NCBI GenBank assembly: GCA_934247335.1
Contig: CAKQJJ010000062.1
Span: 1 to 7,337, forward strand
DNA length: 7,337 nucleotides
Direction: 5' to 3'
Origin: an uncultured Clostridia bacterium
GTDB taxonomy: Bacteria; Bacillota; Clostridia; Christensenellales; Pumilibacteraceae
Positions 5,561 to 7,337 of this stretch are shown one piece after another. A program made the translations under genes and the position numbers. The notes below the pieces were generated by a model that was not told where the DNA came from, did no database searches, and saw only the letters and a list, made by a program, of their open reading frames with translations. The first letter of the stretch is position 1. Each line of letters starts with the position of its first letter.

Positions 5561-6568
5561 ATGAACTACTTGTTTTTGGACATGGAATGCAGCAACGGTA
5601 ACGATATTTGCAGTTTCGGATACGTGCTTGCCGACGAAAATTTCAACGTTTTGCAACAAAACGACGTGCTTATAAATCCCGAAAGTAAATTCGTTCTCAC
5701 AAACCGCGCGGGAACGCAAGGCATAAGTCTCGCCTACGACAAGGACGAGTTTTACGCCGCTCCCAAATTTCCGGACAGATACGAGTTTATAAAATCGCTT
5801 GTCGAAAATCCCGAAAATTTCGTTGTGGGCTTTGCCGTCAGCAACGACGCCGGCTTTATCCGCCGCGCCTGCATGCGTTATTCGCTTCCGCAACTGTCTT
5901 TCAAATTTTTCGACACGCAGCGACTGGACGCTGCCGTTCACAACGAAGGCAACATCCGCAGTCTTCAAAAAGTAATCGACTTATACGGCATCGAGCAGGA
6001 CGAAGAAAATATTCTGCACAAGTCGGACGACGACGCGTTTTTTACGCTCGAAATACTCCAAAAAATGCTGGAAGAAATCGGCATGAGCTTCCCCGAAGTC
6101 GTAAAGGCTTATCCGCAGTGCTGCGGCGAAACGGCGGACGGCAACATTACGTACGACGGTCACAGCATTTCCAATATCGACAAAATGCGCAAAAAAGACG
6201 TGATAGTGTTCCGTATGAATTGCGCCGAGCTTAAAGCCCGTTACGCCGGAACCAAAGGCTTGCTGTCCGGCAAAAAAATCTCGTTCGAGCGCGCTTTCGA
6301 GGGCAAGAATTATCGTAAAATGGTGGTGCTTGCCGAAAAAATCTATTCGCTCGGCGGCAGACTTTGTTCGTCGCGCGATTGCGATCTGTTCGTCTGCGTC
6401 AATCCCGAATGCGGTCAGGCAGAGCGCGTAAAGCAAAGCGGCGCCGTTTTAACTGCGTTGCCCGAGTTCCTGTCTGCAATAGGAATGAAGGAGGAGGAGC
6501 TTGCCGCGGCAGCCGAAAAAGTAGATATAGAAGCGTTGAAACGAAAAGCAGACATGCTGAAAGCTTAA
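5561..6568 (+). CDS. DEDDh 3'-5' exonuclease with probable BRCT domain
   Basis: This 335-residue protein has a DnaQ-like exonuclease domain (about 1-170). Exo I is FLDMECSNGNDICSFG (Asp6, Glu8), Exo II is VGFAVSNDAGFI (Asp96) and Exo III is HKSDDDAF (His153 and Asp158, in the HX4DA arrangement). These are the full set of metal-binding and catalytic residues, so it should be active, trimming DNA or RNA 3' ends with two metal ions. A linker follows, then about 234-306 resembles a BRCT domain: LLSGKKISFERAF, a conserved glycine pair in SLGGRL, DLFVCVNPE and a final helix with PEFLSAIG. BRCT domains bind DNA ends or protein partners. The C-terminus is helical and charged. The ATG at 5561 is required because a later start would lose Asp6, and an earlier in-frame ATG (5462) lies upstream of the promoter. 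Repair or replication proofreading is plausible but not shown. Confidence 0.87.
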   Translation: MNYLFLDMECSNGNDICSFGYVLADENFNVLQQNDVLINPESKFVLTNRAGTQGISLAYDKDEFYAAPKFPDRYEFIKSLVENPENFVVGFAVSNDAGFIRRACMRYSLPQLSFKFFDTQRLDAAVHNEGNIRSLQKVIDLYGIEQDEENILHKSDDDAFFTLEILQKMLEEIGMSFPEVVKAYPQCCGETADGNITYDGHSISNIDKMRKKDVIVFRMNCAELKARYAGTKGLLSGKKISFERAFEGKNYRKMVVLAEKIYSLGGRLCSSRDCDLFVCVNPECGQAERVKQSGAVLTALPEFLSAIGMKEEELAAAAEKVDIEALKRKADMLKA

Positions 6569-6571
6569 AAT

Positions 6572-6610
6572 AAAACGAGCGTTCCGAAGAAAAACGGTTC
6601 GCTCGTTTTT
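6572..6610. terminator. Bidirectional rho-independent terminator
   Basis: A 10-base-pair outer stem (6572-6581 with 6600-6609) and a 3-base-pair inner stem (6584-6586 with 6595-6597), with a TT/TT internal loop between them, close an A-rich loop. The stem ends in AAAA on the left and TTTTT on the right, so it suits both the exonuclease transcript (+) and the convergent kinase-like transcript (-). Confidence 0.88.
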
Positions 6611-6630
6611 GCGTATTTTGCGCTTAAAGT

Positions 6631-7233
6631 CTATTTGAACATTTTTGAAAGATTGGCAACCAGCTGCTTTATGTCGGTGTTGGTGGTGTTTACGCAAAGA
6701 TCGTAATTCTCGCGCGCGCCCCACTTATTCCCCGTGAAGTACGAATAAAATTTCGCGCGGTCCTTATCGATGGCTTTAATGTGCTTTTCCAACTGCTTGT
6801 CGCTTAAATTTTCCGATTCGGGACTTCTCTTTTTGCAGCGCGCAATGCGGCTTTCCATGTCCGCGTATACGAATATGCGGTACGGATGCTTGTCGCGCAG
6901 AATGTAATCGGCGCATCTGCCTATAATCACGCAGTCCGATTTATCCGCGAGCGAGTTGATTATTTCGCTCTGCGCACGGTATACCGACTGAATCTGCCCT
7001 ACGTAATACTGATTGAGCGTAGTAAACGACTGCCCTATCGCAATGGGATAAAGCGCGTGCGGCTGCTTTTCCAGAACCTGCGAAACGTATTGCTCGGAAA
7101 GAGAAGTATGCTCGGCTATTGCCGTAAGAATCTCCTTGTCGTAGTATTCGATGCCCAATTCCTCGGCAAATCTGCGCCCGAGTTCGCGTCCGCCGCTGCC
7201 GAATTCTCTGCCTATTGTGATGATTTTGCTCAT
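6631..7233 (-). CDS. Cytidylate kinase-like family P-loop protein
   Basis: This 200-residue protein fits the cytidylate kinase-like family (Cytidylate_kin2 type), distant relatives of CMP kinase. The P-loop is GREFGSGG at 8-15, followed by RELGRRFAEELGIEYYDKEIL, where CMP kinases have a similar Y-D segment. Further conserved parts are VIIGRCADYIL at 102-112 (Walker-B-like strand and helix), the Arg-rich RIARCKKR segment (129-136), the lid-like DKDRAKFYSYFTGNKWG at 156-172 and YDLCVNTT at 177-184. Its predicted role is ATP-dependent phosphorylation in the cytoplasm, but for this family the acceptor is generally not established, so CMP kinase activity should not be assumed. The start at 7233 has AGGAGG 5 bases upstream; a longer in-frame ATG at 7278 is rejected because it lies in the promoter. 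It stands alone on its transcript. Confidence 0.88.
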   Translation of the reverse strand: MSKIITIGREFGSGGRELGRRFAEELGIEYYDKEILTAIAEHTSLSEQYVSQVLEKQPHALYPIAIGQSFTTLNQYYVGQIQSVYRAQSEIINSLADKSDCVIIGRCADYILRDKHPYRIFVYADMESRIARCKKRSPESENLSDKQLEKHIKAIDKDRAKFYSYFTGNKWGARENYDLCVNTTNTDIKQLVANLSKMFK

Positions 7234-7238
7234 AATCG

Positions 7239-7244
7239 CCTCCT
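7239..7244 (-). promoter_or_regulatory. Ribosome binding site that fixes the kinase-like gene start
   Basis: AGGAGG on the minus strand, 5 bases before ATG 7233-7231, is the strongest SD site in the window. It selects the start that begins MSKIITIGREF, the usual N-terminus of the family. Confidence 0.88.
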
Positions 7245-7268
7245 GTATTCGGTTTATAGATATATAAA

Positions 7269-7297
7269 ATTGTACCACGAATTTGCCCGTTTGTCAA
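7269..7297 (-). promoter_or_regulatory. Sigma-A promoter for the kinase-like gene
   Basis: On the minus strand TTGACA (7297-7292) and TACAAT (7274-7269) are 17 bases apart. Transcription would start near 7262, giving a leader of about 28 bases containing AGGAGG. The remaining bases to the right (7298-7337) show no gene or other feature I can support. Confidence 0.87.
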
Positions 7298-7337
7298 TAG
7301 TATTTGTAAAAAAATAACCCACGATTGCCGTTTATCT

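Noticed and set aside
7234..7278. 15-residue N-terminal extension of the kinase-like protein
   Set aside because: It covers the SD and the -10 element; the family start is MSKIITIGREF at 7233.

Overview
This window reads as ordinary chromosome from an anaerobic Gram-positive bacterium, most likely a Clostridia-class Bacillota, possibly an uncultivated gut lineage. The lineage is inference. It rests on a YerC/TrpR-like regulator, a Cthe_2159-type beta-helix lipoprotein, a clostridial-style acyltransferase with a zinc ribbon, strong Shine-Dalgarno sites, sigma-A-like promoters with 16-17 bp spacers, and rho-independent terminators. I see no phage genes, insertion sequence, CRISPR array, rRNA or tRNA.

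Layout. (1) Bases 1-1013, + strand: the end of an unidentified gene, then a YerC-like TrpR-family regulator, then a YjjG-type HAD phosphatase. Start and stop codons overlap at both junctions, which suggests a translationally coupled operon. (2) 1014-2906: a promoter, a 582-residue lipoprotein with a Cthe_2159 carbohydrate-binding beta-helix, and a terminator shared with the convergent LysR gene. (3) 2918-4141: a LysR-type regulator on the - strand, with an exact consensus promoter, and a 327-base region separating it from the divergent next gene. (4) 4142-5494: a PlsC-like acyltransferase fused to a four-cysteine zinc ribbon and a further C-terminal domain, followed by a terminator. (5) 5526-6610: a DEDDh 3'-5' exonuclease with a probable BRCT domain. 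Its promoter lies so close to the ATG that the mRNA is probably leaderless. It ends at a second bidirectional terminator. (6) 6631-7297, - strand: a cytidylate kinase-like P-loop protein with its own promoter.

The genes mostly form independent single-gene units. The clearest regulatory link is the divergent LysR/acyltransferase pair, where LysR regulators often act on the divergent neighbour; this is inferred from position only. The other genes cover phosphate-ester housekeeping (HAD), nucleic-acid processing (exonuclease), nucleotide or small-molecule phosphorylation (kinase-like) and the cell surface (lipoprotein).

I did not find a clear new multi-gene system. The points most worth checking are the acyltransferase-zinc ribbon-C-terminal domain protein with its divergent regulator, the predicted leaderless exonuclease-BRCT gene, and the cysteine-rich exported beta-helix protein. 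For five genes the longest open frame is not the right start: promoters, ribosome binding sites or family N-termini place the start downstream of the first ATG.
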